This document shows, in pieces, positions 55,675 to 64,000 of a stretch of 64,000 bases of DNA; position 1 is the first letter of the stretch; every line of letters begins with the position of its first letter. The stretch comes from Microbacterium sp. VKM Ac-2923 (lineage in GTDB: Bacteria > Actinomycetota > Actinomycetes > Actinomycetales > Microbacteriaceae), in assembly GCF_022815605.1 (NCBI RefSeq), contig NZ_JALGRP010000007.1:132482-196481 (forward strand), in the 5' to 3' direction. The notes below the pieces were generated by a model. The model did not search any database, had not been told where the DNA came from, and saw only the letters and a program-made list of their open reading frames with translations. The position numbers and the translations under genes are program-made.

Positions 55675-56331
55675 TCACTCGAACGAGACGAGGCCCGCTC
55701 GTGCCGCACGGATGAGCAACTGCACGCGATCCCGCACGTTCCACTTCGACATCAGGCTGCTCAGGTGCGCCTTGACGGTGCCCTCCGACACGTTCATCGC
55801 GCGGGCGATCTCGGCATTCGACTTGCCCGTCGCCAGCATCTCCAACGTCTCGCGCTCGCGGTCGGTCGGCTCCTCGTGCTCCGCGAGTCCGCGCACCTCG
55901 GGCTGCGGTGCGCCCTTGATCGACGCGATGAGCTTGCCCGTCACCTGGGGCGACAGCACCCCGTTCCCGGCGTGGATGCCGCGCACCGCCGCCACGATGT
56001 CGTCAGGGTCGGTGTCTTTGAGCAGGTAGCCCGACGCACCCGCGCGGAGCGCCGGCAGCACGGCATCCGTCGTCCCGAAGGTCGTCACGGCGATGACCCG
56101 GATCTGCGGCCACTGCGTGGTGATGCGCGCGATCGCCTCGACGCCGTTCATGGTGGGCATCTGCAGATCCATGACGACCACATCGGGCTGAAGAGCGCGT
56201 GTCTTCTCGACGGCATCCAGGCCGTTCTCGGCGTTGCCGACCACCGTCATCTCCTCGTTCTCGAGGAAGATCGACAACGCTCGACGCACCAGCATCTCGT
56301 CGTCGGCGATGAGGACACGGATCTTCGCCAT
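55675..56331 (-). CDS. NarL/LuxR-family response regulator
   Basis: A 218-residue response regulator. The receiver domain has the acidic pair in VLIADDEMLVRRAL, the phosphorylation Asp in VVVMDLQMPTMNG, the Thr of AVTTFG and the Lys in YLLKDTDPDDI. The output LuxR-type helix-turn-helix is TDRERETLEMLATGKSNAEI followed by SEGTVKAHLSSLMSKW. It is encoded divergently from the histidine kinase that is its obvious partner. Because the pair directly precedes the lantibiotic genes, it may control them. Self-regulation is also possible. Confidence 0.93.
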   Translation of the reverse strand: MAKIRVLIADDEMLVRRALSIFLENEEMTVVGNAENGLDAVEKTRALQPDVVVMDLQMPTMNGVEAIARITTQWPQIRVIAVTTFGTTDAVLPALRAGASGYLLKDTDPDDIVAAVRGIHAGNGVLSPQVTGKLIASIKGAPQPEVRGLAEHEEPTDRERETLEMLATGKSNAEIARAMNVSEGTVKAHLSSLMSKWNVRDRVQLLIRAARAGLVSFE

Positions 56332-56591
56332 GGCCCGAGCTTATCCACCGACCGAGGGACCCCACCTCGCCGAAAGTCGAAGGATGCCAGAGACGAACGG
56401 CTGATGGCAGCCCTTTCGCGGCACGAGAGGATCCCAGAAGATCGATACCGAACAGCACGAACCGGGGGGATGAGATGTCGGGAATCTGGAGCTACATGTG
56501 TCAGGTCATGGGGATCTGCTCCTGACGAGCGATTCGACCGATCGCGGGCGCGGGGTCGTTCCGGCCGCGCCCCGCGATCGATAATCGAGGC

Positions 56592-57746
56592 ATGGCGGAA
56601 CAGACCGTGCAGAGCGAGTGGTGGCGCGGTCTCGCCGCCACCTGGCGATCCGACCGGCTCTCACGCGTCGAGAGCATCGTGGTACTGGTGCTGGTCGCCC
56701 TCGGCACGGCCGGCGGCATCGTCGTCGCCCTCCTCGCACGCCCCGACGCCGTCGGTCCCGCCCTCTTCCAGGCGGCGCTGACGGCGTCCTTCGCGCTGTT
56801 CGTCTGGACGCCGGTCGGTGCGGTCGCGGTGCTCGTGGCATCCGTTCCCGTCTCCTACGCCTTCGCGAGCGAACGCGAGACCTTGCTGGTGCTCGCCATC
56901 GCCCTCGGCCTGGTCGTCCGCACCGGCGCTCGGGGCGTCATCGCCCTCTTCGCCGCCGCGTTCCTCGTCGCGAGCGCCGCGATCGTGATGGTCTCCGACC
57001 CCGGCGGGTTCAACCTGCCCGCGGCCCTGCTCGCCGCCGCCGTGTCGGGCGCGGTGGGGCTGGTCACCCGCATGGCGAGCGACCGCGGGCGACGACTCGA
57101 AGAGCGCCTCGCCGTGAGCGCACGCGCGCAACAGGATGCCGCGCGCACGGAGCGCCAGCGGATCGCCGACGAACTGCACGACGTCATCGCCCACGACCTC
57201 ACCATCATCGCGATGCACGCGCAGGTGCTGGTGCGCACCGACGACGCCGGCACCCGGCAGCAGTCGCAGGCGGCGATCAGCGAATCCGCCGCGCGGGCCC
57301 TCTCGGATCTGCGCCGTGTCGTCGCCGAGAACTCCGGCCTGCTCGCCGACGACCCCTTCGGAGCGACCGGACTGGCGGATGCCATCGACGCGGCCGAGCA
57401 CGAGCTCGTCGCCGCGAGACATCGCGTCGTCGTCGGCTGCGACGCGAACGACGTCGTGCTCCCCCGTGTCGTGGAGCGCACCATCGCCCGGGTGCTGCGC
57501 GAGTCGACGACCAACGTGCTCAAGCACGGGGGGAGGGGCGACGTGCGCATCGCGTTCCATGCCGACGACGACGCCGCGACCCTGACCCTCCGCAACGGCC
57601 TCGGCGGCGAACGGACGGCGGGGCTCCCCTCGGGCGGGTACGGCACCGTCCGCATGGCCGAACGCGCGCGGCGCCTCGACGGCACCTTCACCGCCGGTAT
57701 GGACGGCGGCGACTGGCTCGTGACGCTGCGGATCCCGCTGCGCTGA
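56592..57746 (+). CDS. sensor histidine kinase (HisKA_3 type)
   Basis: A 384-residue membrane kinase. About four to five hydrophobic segments fill residues 28-155 with no large extracellular domain, as in intramembrane or cell-envelope sensors. The dimerisation/phosphoacceptor helix ERQRIADELHDVIAHDLTII holds the His (about residue 197), and the ATPase has RESTTNVLKHG (N box) and GYGTVRMAERARRLDG. It pairs with the divergent NarL-type regulator. Sensors of this shape next to lantibiotic genes often respond to envelope stress or the peptide itself; here that is inference. Confidence 0.92.
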   Translation: MAEQTVQSEWWRGLAATWRSDRLSRVESIVVLVLVALGTAGGIVVALLARPDAVGPALFQAALTASFALFVWTPVGAVAVLVASVPVSYAFASERETLLVLAIALGLVVRTGARGVIALFAAAFLVASAAIVMVSDPGGFNLPAALLAAAVSGAVGLVTRMASDRGRRLEERLAVSARAQQDAARTERQRIADELHDVIAHDLTIIAMHAQVLVRTDDAGTRQQSQAAISESAARALSDLRRVVAENSGLLADDPFGATGLADAIDAAEHELVAARHRVVVGCDANDVVLPRVVERTIARVLRESTTNVLKHGGRGDVRIAFHADDDAATLTLRNGLGGERTAGLPSGGYGTVRMAERARRLDGTFTAGMDGGDWLVTLRIPLR

Positions 57747-58064
57747 GCCGGGTTCGCGGCTAGGCCGTGGGGACTGCGCGCGCTTCGCGCGGGGCGGCCC
57801 CCGCTCCCACCGGGCCGCGGGTTCGGCTGACGGCGGCCCATGTGGGCGGACGCCGCACCGGCGTCCGCGGCGCCGCTCGCCCCCTCTTCGCGGCCACCGC
57901 GCACGTCTCCCTACGGCCCACACGTGCACCGCCGAAGGGCCAAACGGATGTGGCCGATCGTCGGTGTCGACGCTGCGGCCCCCAGTGGAAACGTTCCTGA
58001 TGCGCCGGACACCGACGACCGCCGGGGTCGCGGGCGGCGCTCACCGCAACGAAGGGTTCCCACG
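57747..58064. other. 318-base leader region of the lantibiotic operon
   Basis: This region is GC-rich, with no supportable gene. Near its start a 6-bp hairpin (CGCGCG at 57777-57782 with CGCGCG at 57786-57791) follows the kinase stop and may terminate it. The rest should hold the lanA1 promoter, but I see no clear -35/-10 pair. GAAGGG lies 8 bases before the lanA1 start. Confidence 0.4.
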
Positions 58065-58247
58065 ATGACAGAGCGCAACGTCTCCCTCCTCGAGGAGATC
58101 GCCGAGCAGGACCAGGCCCTCACCTCGGCCGGGCAGGGATGGACCACCACCATCACCTCGCTCACCTGTTACGGCGTCAGTTGGGTCGCCGGCAACAACG
58201 GTCAGGTCTGCACGGCGACGGTCGAGTGCCAGAACAACTGCAACTGA
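58065..58247 (+). CDS. lantibiotic alpha-peptide precursor (two-component, lichenicidin/haloduracin type)
   Basis: A 60-residue precursor. The leader (about 1-23) is acidic, MTERNVSLLEEIAEQDQ then ALTSAG. The core (about 24-60) has four Cys and many Thr/Ser: WTTTITSLTC, then GNNGQVCTATVECQNNCN. The block GNNG-x2-CTxTxEC-x3-CN is shared with lichenicidin alpha and haloduracin alpha. CTxTxEC is the mersacidin-type lipid II-binding ring, with its essential Glu present. Thr/Ser would be dehydrated and joined to Cys by the adjacent LanM. GAAGGG supports the ATG at 58065. The cleavage point after SAG is inferred from the second precursor. Confidence 0.92.
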   Translation: MTERNVSLLEEIAEQDQALTSAGQGWTTTITSLTCYGVSWVAGNNGQVCTATVECQNNCN

Positions 58248-58259
58248 CACGACGGCCCC

Positions 58260-58289
58260 GGCGCGTGGTGGCCACCGCCGCCACGCGCC
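58260..58289 (+). terminator. stem-loop between lanA1 and lanM1 (attenuator)
   Basis: GGCGCGTGG (58260-58268) pairs perfectly with CCACGCGCC (58281-58289) around a 12-base loop, without a T-tract. In lantibiotic operons a leaky stem-loop here commonly lets the abundant precursor mRNA end or stay protected while some transcripts continue into lanM. Confidence 0.65.
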
Positions 58290-58308
58290 CCCTCCGAAAG
58301 GCGAACGA

Positions 58309-61300
58309 ATGAGCCCCGTAGAGACCATGGACCGCGTCGAGCGGTCGCTGGAGAACGTCCTGTCGGCCGCCGACGAGCCCGAGCGGGTCACGGCGACGAC
58401 GGTGGTCGCCGACCTGCTGAGCGCCCCCGCGCCCCGGTCCCTGACGGACACCGAGCAGGCCGCCGTGATCGACGCCCTGCGGGCGCTCGGTCCGACGGCG
58501 GGGCTCGTCGAGCTCGTCGACGCCGTCGCCCGCGCCCTCGCCGGTCCGGAATCGGCCGCGATGCTGCGGCATCCGATGATCGACCCCGACGGCCGGGCAC
58601 CCGAGCAGCTGCGAACGCACCTGCGCGAACGCGCGGCGGACGCGCTCGGACGCGTCGTGGTGCACCTCGTCGACGACTTCCGGGCCGCGCAAGGCGCGCC
58701 GGTCGACGCCCCTGCGGGATTCGGCCCCTTCATCGACTGGGTCACCGGCGCCGGCCGCGAACGCCTCTTCACCGACCACGCCGACGCGCTCGCCGCGACA
58801 CGCGCCGCCCTCGCGGCATCCGTCCGGGCCCTGGGCGAGATGCTGGGGCGCGTCGAAGACGACCGCGAAGCCCTCGCCGCACTGACCGGCGGGTCGGACC
58901 GCGCGCGGCTGAGTTCCCTCCGCGTGGGGGCCGGCGACACGCACGGCTCCGGACGCGTGGTCACGGTCCTCGAATACGACGACGGCGCGCGGGCGGTCTA
59001 CAAGCCGCGATCGCTCGCCGGTGACATCGCGTTCGTCGCCGTGCTGCAGTGGGTACGTCGCGAGACCGGCATCGCCCTCCCCGCGGTGCGCACCGTCGAC
59101 CGCGGCGACTACGGCTACGCGGAGTTCGTCGACCGCATCGGCGACCTTCCCCGCACCCGGGCGCGCACCTATCTGCGCGACGTCGGGTCGCTGCTGGCGA
59201 TCCTGCAGGCCCTGCGCGCCAACGACATGCACTTCGAGAACATCGTCATGGGCCCCGAAGGGCCGGTCGTCATCGACGGCGAGACGCTGCTGACCCCGGT
59301 GCCCCGGCACCTCCCCGACTACGCCGACGGCGCGGCATCCGATGTCGCGGGCCGCACGATCTCGCGATCCGTGCTCGGTATCGGCATCCTGCCGACGGTC
59401 ATCGGCTCAGCGGACGACGACCCCGGGCTCGACATCGGCGTCCTCGGCTTCCGCGGGGGACAGTTGAGCCCCTTCCGCAGCGTCGTCATCCGCGACGCCC
59501 ACTCGCTCGACGTGCACACGGCCCTCGCCCGCACCGAGGTCTCGGGGGATGCCCCGGCCGACACCTTCAGCGCCCTCGACGCCGCCGAGCAGCGCGACGC
59601 CGTGCGCGCGGGCTACCGGGCGACGGCGCTCGCCCTCGCCCACCGGGCCGACGACCTCGCCGACGTCGTCGCGCGCGCCTTCTCGGGCGTCCGTGTGCGG
59701 CACGTACCGGCGGCGTCCGCGCTGTACCGCCAGATCCTGACGCTGGCCCACCACCCCCAGGCGTGGAGCGACCGCCCCCTGCGCGCCGCGGTGCTGTCGC
59801 GGGTCGTCCTGCGCCGCGGGGACGCCGCCGACCCCGCCCTGCAGGCGTCGGAGGCCGCGCAGCTCGCCCAGGGCGACATCCCCCACTTCACGCTCCGGGC
59901 GGACTCGACACTGTTGACCGACGCCGACGGCCGAACGTTCCCCGCGCTGATCGAACGCTCGCCCATCGACAACGCCCGCGACGGCATCGCCGCCCTCGCC
60001 GCCGAGCTCGACGCGCAGGACCGTGCCATCGACCTGGCCTTCGTCTCCTCGCTCAGCACCGACGACGACGTGACGGTGTGGCCGGACTCCCCCTCGTCCG
60101 GCGTCGACGATGACGGGGCGTCGGCGGTCGCGCGCGGCATCCTGGATGATCTGGTCGCCTCGGTCGTGCGGGGAACCGCTCCGCGCTTCCCCGCGACGTG
60201 GATCGACCCGCAGGTGACCGTGCCCGACCAGGCGCAGTGGGCGCCCGGCACGCTCGGCTACGACCTCTACGGCGGAGCCCCCGGCGTCGCCCTGGCCCTC
60301 GCGGCCGGAGCGGCCGTGTTCGGCGACGACCGCTACGCCACTGTCGCCCTCTCGGTGCTCGACCCCATCGCGCGCCAGTTCGCCGACGGAGTGATCGACG
60401 AGCTCCCCTTCGCCGTCGGGGGCCTCACCGGGGCCGGCAGCACCGCCTACGCGCTGTCGGTGGGTCACCAGCTCCTCGGGCCCGGCTCCTTCACGCTGGA
60501 TCGCGCGGCGCTCCTGCGGGTGCTCGGGCGCGGGGTCGGCGGCCCGGACCAGTCGTGGGACCTCGTCAGCGGCACGGTCGGCGCGCTCGCCGCCGCGCTG
60601 GCCGTCGACGACGGCACCGGGACCGAGACGGTGGACGCCATCGCCCGCCGCGTGCGAGCGCAGATGCCGCTCTTCGACGCCGATACCGCCTACACCGGCT
60701 ACGCGCACGGTTCGGTCGGTGCCGCGGCGGTGCTGCTGCGCGCGGGAGCGCGCCTCGACGATCCCGCCCTCTCCTCGACCGGCTCGCATCTGTTCCGCCG
60801 CGTGATGGATACGCGCCGGGAGACCGGCTGGCCGCGCACCTTCGCCGCGGACGACCGCACGGCGGGCCACGCGTGGTGCCACGGATCGACCGGCACGCTG
60901 CTCGCGGCCGCCGAGGCGCACGCGATCGATGCGGACCTCGTCTCGTCGGCGGAGCTGGTCGAACTGTCGCGGGGCGTGCTCGCCGAGGGGATCGGCAACA
61001 ACCCCACCCTCTGCCACGGCGACGCGGGCACCATCGACGTGCTCGCCTACGTCGGCGCCGTCGCCCCCGACCTGGCCGTCGACGGGCGCCGCGTCTCGCG
61101 CCTGGCTCCCGGTCTCGCCGCGGGAGCGGCTTCGGCCTTCGTCCGCGCCCGTTCGGGCAGACGCAACCGGTACGGCTTCGTGTCGTCCCTGATGATCGGC
61201 TCCGCCGGCACCGCGTGGGCGCTCATGCGCGCGCAGCGCCCGGACCTTCTCCCCAGCGTCCTCGGACTCCACAGCCCCCTTCTCGACGAGAAGGCGGAAT

Positions 61301-61338
61301 CCATGCACACCCACGAAGAGAAGGAAGGCACAACATGA
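58309..61338 (+). CDS. class II lanthipeptide synthetase LanM (first)
   Basis: A 1009-residue bifunctional LanM. The N-terminal DUF4135 dehydratase domain (about 100-610) has YKPRSLAGDIAFVAVLQWV, LLAILQALRANDMHFENIV and PVVIDGETLLTPV, kinase-like residues that phosphorylate and eliminate Ser/Thr. The C-terminal LanC-like cyclase (about 660-1000) has the zinc ligands Cys857 in AWCHGSTG and Cys902-His903 in LCHGDAG. It follows lanA1 after a stem-loop and its TGA overlaps the lanA2 ATG (ATGA). By position it probably modifies the alpha peptide, but which enzyme serves which precursor is not proven. Confidence 0.95.
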   Translation: MSPVETMDRVERSLENVLSAADEPERVTATTVVADLLSAPAPRSLTDTEQAAVIDALRALGPTAGLVELVDAVARALAGPESAAMLRHPMIDPDGRAPEQLRTHLRERAADALGRVVVHLVDDFRAAQGAPVDAPAGFGPFIDWVTGAGRERLFTDHADALAATRAALAASVRALGEMLGRVEDDREALAALTGGSDRARLSSLRVGAGDTHGSGRVVTVLEYDDGARAVYKPRSLAGDIAFVAVLQWVRRETGIALPAVRTVDRGDYGYAEFVDRIGDLPRTRARTYLRDVGSLLAILQALRANDMHFENIVMGPEGPVVIDGETLLTPVPRHLPDYADGAASDVAGRTISRSVLGIGILPTVIGSADDDPGLDIGVLGFRGGQLSPFRSVVIRDAHSLDVHTALARTEVSGDAPADTFSALDAAEQRDAVRAGYRATALALAHRADDLADVVARAFSGVRVRHVPAASALYRQILTLAHHPQAWSDRPLRAAVLSRVVLRRGDAADPALQASEAAQLAQGDIPHFTLRADSTLLTDADGRTFPALIERSPIDNARDGIAALAAELDAQDRAIDLAFVSSLSTDDDVTVWPDSPSSGVDDDGASAVARGILDDLVASVVRGTAPRFPATWIDPQVTVPDQAQWAPGTLGYDLYGGAPGVALALAAGAAVFGDDRYATVALSVLDPIARQFADGVIDELPFAVGGLTGAGSTAYALSVGHQLLGPGSFTLDRAALLRVLGRGVGGPDQSWDLVSGTVGALAAALAVDDGTGTETVDAIARRVRAQMPLFDADTAYTGYAHGSVGAAAVLLRAGARLDDPALSSTGSHLFRRVMDTRRETGWPRTFAADDRTAGHAWCHGSTGTLLAAAEAHAIDADLVSSAELVELSRGVLAEGIGNNPTLCHGDAGTIDVLAYVGAVAPDLAVDGRRVSRLAPGLAAGAASAFVRARSGRRNRYGFVSSLMIGSAGTAWALMRAQRPDLLPSVLGLHSPLLDEKAESMHTHEEKEGTT

Positions 61339-61532
61339 CCACCAACACGCACAACCGCACCGGCTTCATCGCGGAGGACGACCTCGTCCTGCTCTCGGAG
61401 AACGCCCAGGACGTCTCGGCCGGAACGACCACGGCTCCCTGCGCCGTCGCCGGCCTGACGATCGCCGCGACGGCCGCGCTGCCCGGCTTCTGTCCGACCG
61501 GGGCGTGCACGACCCGCTGCACCCAGGGCTGA
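61335..61532 (+). CDS. lantibiotic beta-peptide precursor (two-component)
   Basis: A 65-residue precursor. The leader (1-30) reads MTTNTHNRTGFIAEDDLVLL then SENAQDVSAG. The core (31-65) begins TTTAPCAVAGLTIAATAALP and ends GFCPTGACTTRCTQG. The start TT..PC and the ending CPTxxCTxxC match beta components such as lichenicidin beta, haloduracin beta and lacticin 3147 A2, which form the pore after the alpha peptide binds lipid II. The core has four Cys. Its ATG overlaps the lanM1 stop. Both precursors end their leaders with SAG, suggesting one shared leader protease. Confidence 0.92.
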   Translation: MTTNTHNRTGFIAEDDLVLLSENAQDVSAGTTTAPCAVAGLTIAATAALPGFCPTGACTTRCTQG

Positions 61533-61540
61533 GACCCTCG

Positions 61541-61570
61541 GGCCTCCGCCGCCCCACGGCGGCGGAGGTC
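61541..61570 (+). terminator. stem-loop between lanA2 and lanM2
   Basis: CCTCCGCCGCC (61543-61553) pairs perfectly with GGCGGCGGAGG (61558-61568) around a CCAC loop, and two flanking pairs extend the stem to 13. It lies 8 bases after the lanA2 stop. A role as partial terminator or mRNA 3'-end protector for the precursor is likely. Confidence 0.7.
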
Positions 61571-61601
61571 CCCTCCCCCCACCTCCAGAAAGGACCGCTC
61601 C

Positions 61602-64000
61602 ATGCTCACGACGTACGCCATCGACATCGACGAAGCGCTGCGCCCCCTCGCCGGACGTTTCGAGCGGTTCCACGCGGGGCTCCTGCGGCAATCGGGCGAG
61701 CGTGTGCTGCGGCTCCTCGACGACCGGCGCGTCGACCTGCCGGGGCTCTCGCCCTCGTCGGTCGTGGCGCGCCACCTGGGCGATCTCGCCCAGGCGCTCG
61801 ACAGCGTCAGCATCCGAGCGTTGATCACGCACTTCGTCGACGCCCAGGACCGCGACGGGCGGTCGTACGCCGACCACGCGGATCGCCTCGACGACCCGGA
61901 GCTGCGCCGGGCCATCCTCACGTCGTACCCCGAGCTCGCTCGCCTGCGCGAGCTCATCGTCGCGCACCACGAGCGGGCGCTGATGGAATGCCTCGACAGC
62001 GCCGCGGCGTCGGCGGCACTGATCGTCGGACGCGCGCCCGGCGACCTCACCGAGATCGTGCACGTCGGCGGCGACCCGCACCGCGGCGGTCGCAGCGTCC
62101 TGATGGTGCAGTGGGGCGATCGACGCCTCGTCTACAAGCCGGCCCCGGCGCTCTCGAGCAGGGTCCTCGCGCGAGTGCGCGACATCGTCGACCCCTCGCA
62201 CGACCTGCTCGGCCCCCTCGTCCCCGAGGTGCGGGCCGACGACGGCTCATCGAGCTGGCACGCGTTCGTCGAGCGGGCCGAGGTCTTCGGTCCCGGCGAC
62301 GCCGAGCGGTACCTTGCGCGCTTCGGTGCGACGACCGCGCTGGCCACCGCCCTCGGGTCGACCGACCTGCACACCGAGAACATCATCCCCACCGCCGACG
62401 GGCCCATGGTCGTCGACGTCGAGACCTTCACCGGCCTGCCCCGCACCACCGGCGCTGAGGCCACCGCCCGTGAGGCTCTCGCGCAGCGGCTGGAAGAGAG
62501 CGTCTTCCGCACCCTGCTCATCCCCGGCCGCTTCGTCGGAGGTTCGCTCGACATCGACGTCTCCGCGCTCGGCTCGGTGGAGCGCACGGATGCCATCACC
62601 TACTCGTCGTTCGTCGTCACGGGCGTCGGCACCGACGCCATCGGGTTCGCGACGGCCGACGGCACGATGGACAGCGGCCACCGCCTCCGCGACACCGAGG
62701 GCGCGACCATCGACCCCCGCCTGCACGCGCGGGCGCTCGCCGAGGGCTACGCGCGGATGCGCGAGGTCGTCGTCGACTCGATCGACCGGATCATCGACGC
62801 CGTCGCCGTCGAGCAGCCCCTGCGCGTGCGGATCGTGCCCCGCCCGACGCGCGTGTACGCGCGGTTCATCGAGGCTTCCACCCACCCCGTCTACCTGGGG
62901 TCGGCCGACGCGCGCCGACGCCTGTTCCACAAGCTCGGGCGCAGCCAACTGCCCCTCTCGACGGCCGAGCAGGAGGTGCTCGTCGACGCCGAGGCGGAGG
63001 CGATGTGCGCCCTCGACGTCCCCTACTTCGAGCAAGTGGACCGCGCCGAGGGCGCCGACCTGGTCTGCTGGCATCCGGACGGGCCGTGCGGCATCCAAGA
63101 GGCTCCCTCCGTCGTGGAGTCGGTGACGGCGCACCTGACGACCTTCGCCGCGGGCGACGGCTCCAACGACGAACGCGACCTGCGCCTCTCGCTCGAGACC
63201 TCGACCGACGACGTGTGGCACGCGCCCCTCCGCGCCGCCGGACGCGCGGTACCGTTCCCCGCCGCTCCGCTGCCCGACCCCTCGCATCACGTGCGCGGAG
63301 CCGACGGGCGCACCTGGCTCACCGCCATCACCGTGGGGGCGGGCCTGCGCCTGGCCCCGCTCACCCTGGCCTTCTTCGAGGGCGGCGGAGCGCTCGTGGC
63401 CGCCGCGCGGCATCCCGCGATCGACCCCGCCGTCGTCGTCGAGGCGGCCGCCGGGGCCGTGCGGCACGACCCGCCCGAAGACGACGCCGCACCCCTGCTG
63501 CTGTCGCCGTTCATCGGATTCGTCGCCGAGGAGGTGACGCGCGCCGAACTGCGCCGCAGCGGTCTCGACGTCGGCGGCGGAGTGCTGTCGGCCCGTCATC
63601 TCGACCGGCTGCCCGCCGCCTCGATGGACGACTTCGATTACCTCGGCGGCTTCGGCGGCTACCTTGCCGCCCTCGCGAGGTACCCGCACACCGACCTCGA
63701 CCCCGAACGCGCCCGGGTGGCCGTGCACGGATTCCTGGATGCCACGGGCGCGGCGCTCGCCGACCCGTCGGTGCCGGGACTGGCCCACGGGCTCGCGGGG
63801 CGCATCTCCGCGCTGTCCGCGGCGCACCGCCTCCTCGGCGGCGACGAGCGGGTCCGCCGTGTCGTGGAGGAGCTGTGCCACGCGTTCGATCCCTCCGCGC
63901 CGGAACTGCGCACCGCCGAGGGAGCGCGATCCTGGTGCCGCGGGTATCCCGGCATCCTCGCCGCGCTCGTCGATGCGACGGTCGAGGTCGGCATCGACCT
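61602..64000 (+). CDS. class II lanthipeptide synthetase LanM (second), 3' end cut by window edge
   Basis: 799 codons are seen from the ATG at 61602, which follows AAAGGA. The frame has no stop before the edge. The dehydratase domain includes RLVYKPAPALSSRVLARVRD, TALGSTDLHTENIIPT, PMVVDVETFTGLPR and RIVPRPTRVYARFIEASTHP. The LanC-like domain starts near residue 670, and the first zinc-site Cys is seen at about 779 (SWCRGYPG). The second zinc pair lies beyond the window. It is only distantly similar to the first LanM. Having one LanM per peptide is the rule in haloduracin- and lichenicidin-type systems, so this one probably modifies the beta peptide. Confidence 0.93.
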   Translation, partial: MLTTYAIDIDEALRPLAGRFERFHAGLLRQSGERVLRLLDDRRVDLPGLSPSSVVARHLGDLAQALDSVSIRALITHFVDAQDRDGRSYADHADRLDDPELRRAILTSYPELARLRELIVAHHERALMECLDSAAASAALIVGRAPGDLTEIVHVGGDPHRGGRSVLMVQWGDRRLVYKPAPALSSRVLARVRDIVDPSHDLLGPLVPEVRADDGSSSWHAFVERAEVFGPGDAERYLARFGATTALATALGSTDLHTENIIPTADGPMVVDVETFTGLPRTTGAEATAREALAQRLEESVFRTLLIPGRFVGGSLDIDVSALGSVERTDAITYSSFVVTGVGTDAIGFATADGTMDSGHRLRDTEGATIDPRLHARALAEGYARMREVVVDSIDRIIDAVAVEQPLRVRIVPRPTRVYARFIEASTHPVYLGSADARRRLFHKLGRSQLPLSTAEQEVLVDAEAEAMCALDVPYFEQVDRAEGADLVCWHPDGPCGIQEAPSVVESVTAHLTTFAAGDGSNDERDLRLSLETSTDDVWHAPLRAAGRAVPFPAAPLPDPSHHVRGADGRTWLTAITVGAGLRLAPLTLAFFEGGGALVAAARHPAIDPAVVVEAAAGAVRHDPPEDDAAPLLLSPFIGFVAEEVTRAELRRSGLDVGGGVLSARHLDRLPAASMDDFDYLGGFGGYLAALARYPHTDLDPERARVAVHGFLDATGAALADPSVPGLAHGLAGRISALSAAHRLLGGDERVRRVVEELCHAFDPSAPELRTAEGARSWCRGYPGILAALVDATVEVGID

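Overview
The window is high-GC DNA with dense, short-spaced operons, frequent GTG starts and GGAGG-like ribosome sites. Together with the protein families, this points to an actinobacterium of the Microbacteriaceae, most likely Microbacterium. That assignment is inferred from sequence style, not from a marker gene. I see no rRNA, tRNA or CRISPR array.

Region 1 (1-8670) is ordinary accessory metabolism. It holds the end of an alpha/beta hydrolase; a 3-dehydroshikimate-dehydratase-like protein divergent from an Sfp/PptT-type phosphopantetheinyl transferase, with a candidate iron box between them (catecholate siderophore signature); two aldo/keto reductases flanking an XRE/MmyB-type regulator; a MarR-MFS pair; and a RibD/DHFR-like reductase.

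Region 2 (about 8.9-46.6 kb) is a defence island full of scars. It carries a type IV-like SRA + PD-(D/E)XK protein, a MutT-type Nudix hydrolase, a dead 3' fragment of dnaB, a sigma-like HTH/HNH-repeat pair, a 2174-residue HEPN-helicase-nuclease with a DEDDh exonuclease partner, and a complete class 1 DISARM operon (drmD-drmMI-drmA-drmB-drmC, leftward). A GmrSD-RAMA protein, orphan genes, gene fragments and a HipBA module follow. The HipBA module sits between the two halves of a broken DHFR-like gene. The most striking feature is inside DISARM. A serine recombinase gene and a silent, oppositely oriented alternative 3' end of drmMI lie between drmMI and drmA. They are bounded by a 178-bp inverted repeat (177/178 identical) within the drmMI reading frame. 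Inversion would keep the frame and exchange the target-recognition end of the DISARM methyltransferase, so this looks like a phase-variable DISARM.

Region 3 (46.6-55.5 kb) is catabolic and transport DNA: an RpiR regulator with an MFS exporter, divergent from a tripartite tricarboxylate transporter (tctB-tctA-tctC) ending in an RraA-like aldolase, then an Old Yellow Enzyme, and a BBE-type FAD oxidoreductase interrupted by one in-frame TGA.

Region 4 (55.6-64 kb, running off the edge) is a two-component lantibiotic cluster. A divergent NarL-type response regulator and histidine kinase precede lanA1-lanM1-lanA2-lanM2. LanA1 has the GNNG..CTxTxEC...CN signature of alpha peptides such as lichenicidin and haloduracin alpha, and LanA2 has the CPTxxCTxxC ending of the beta peptides. 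Each precursor has its own LanM and is followed by a strong stem-loop. The transporter/protease and immunity genes presumably lie beyond 64 kb.
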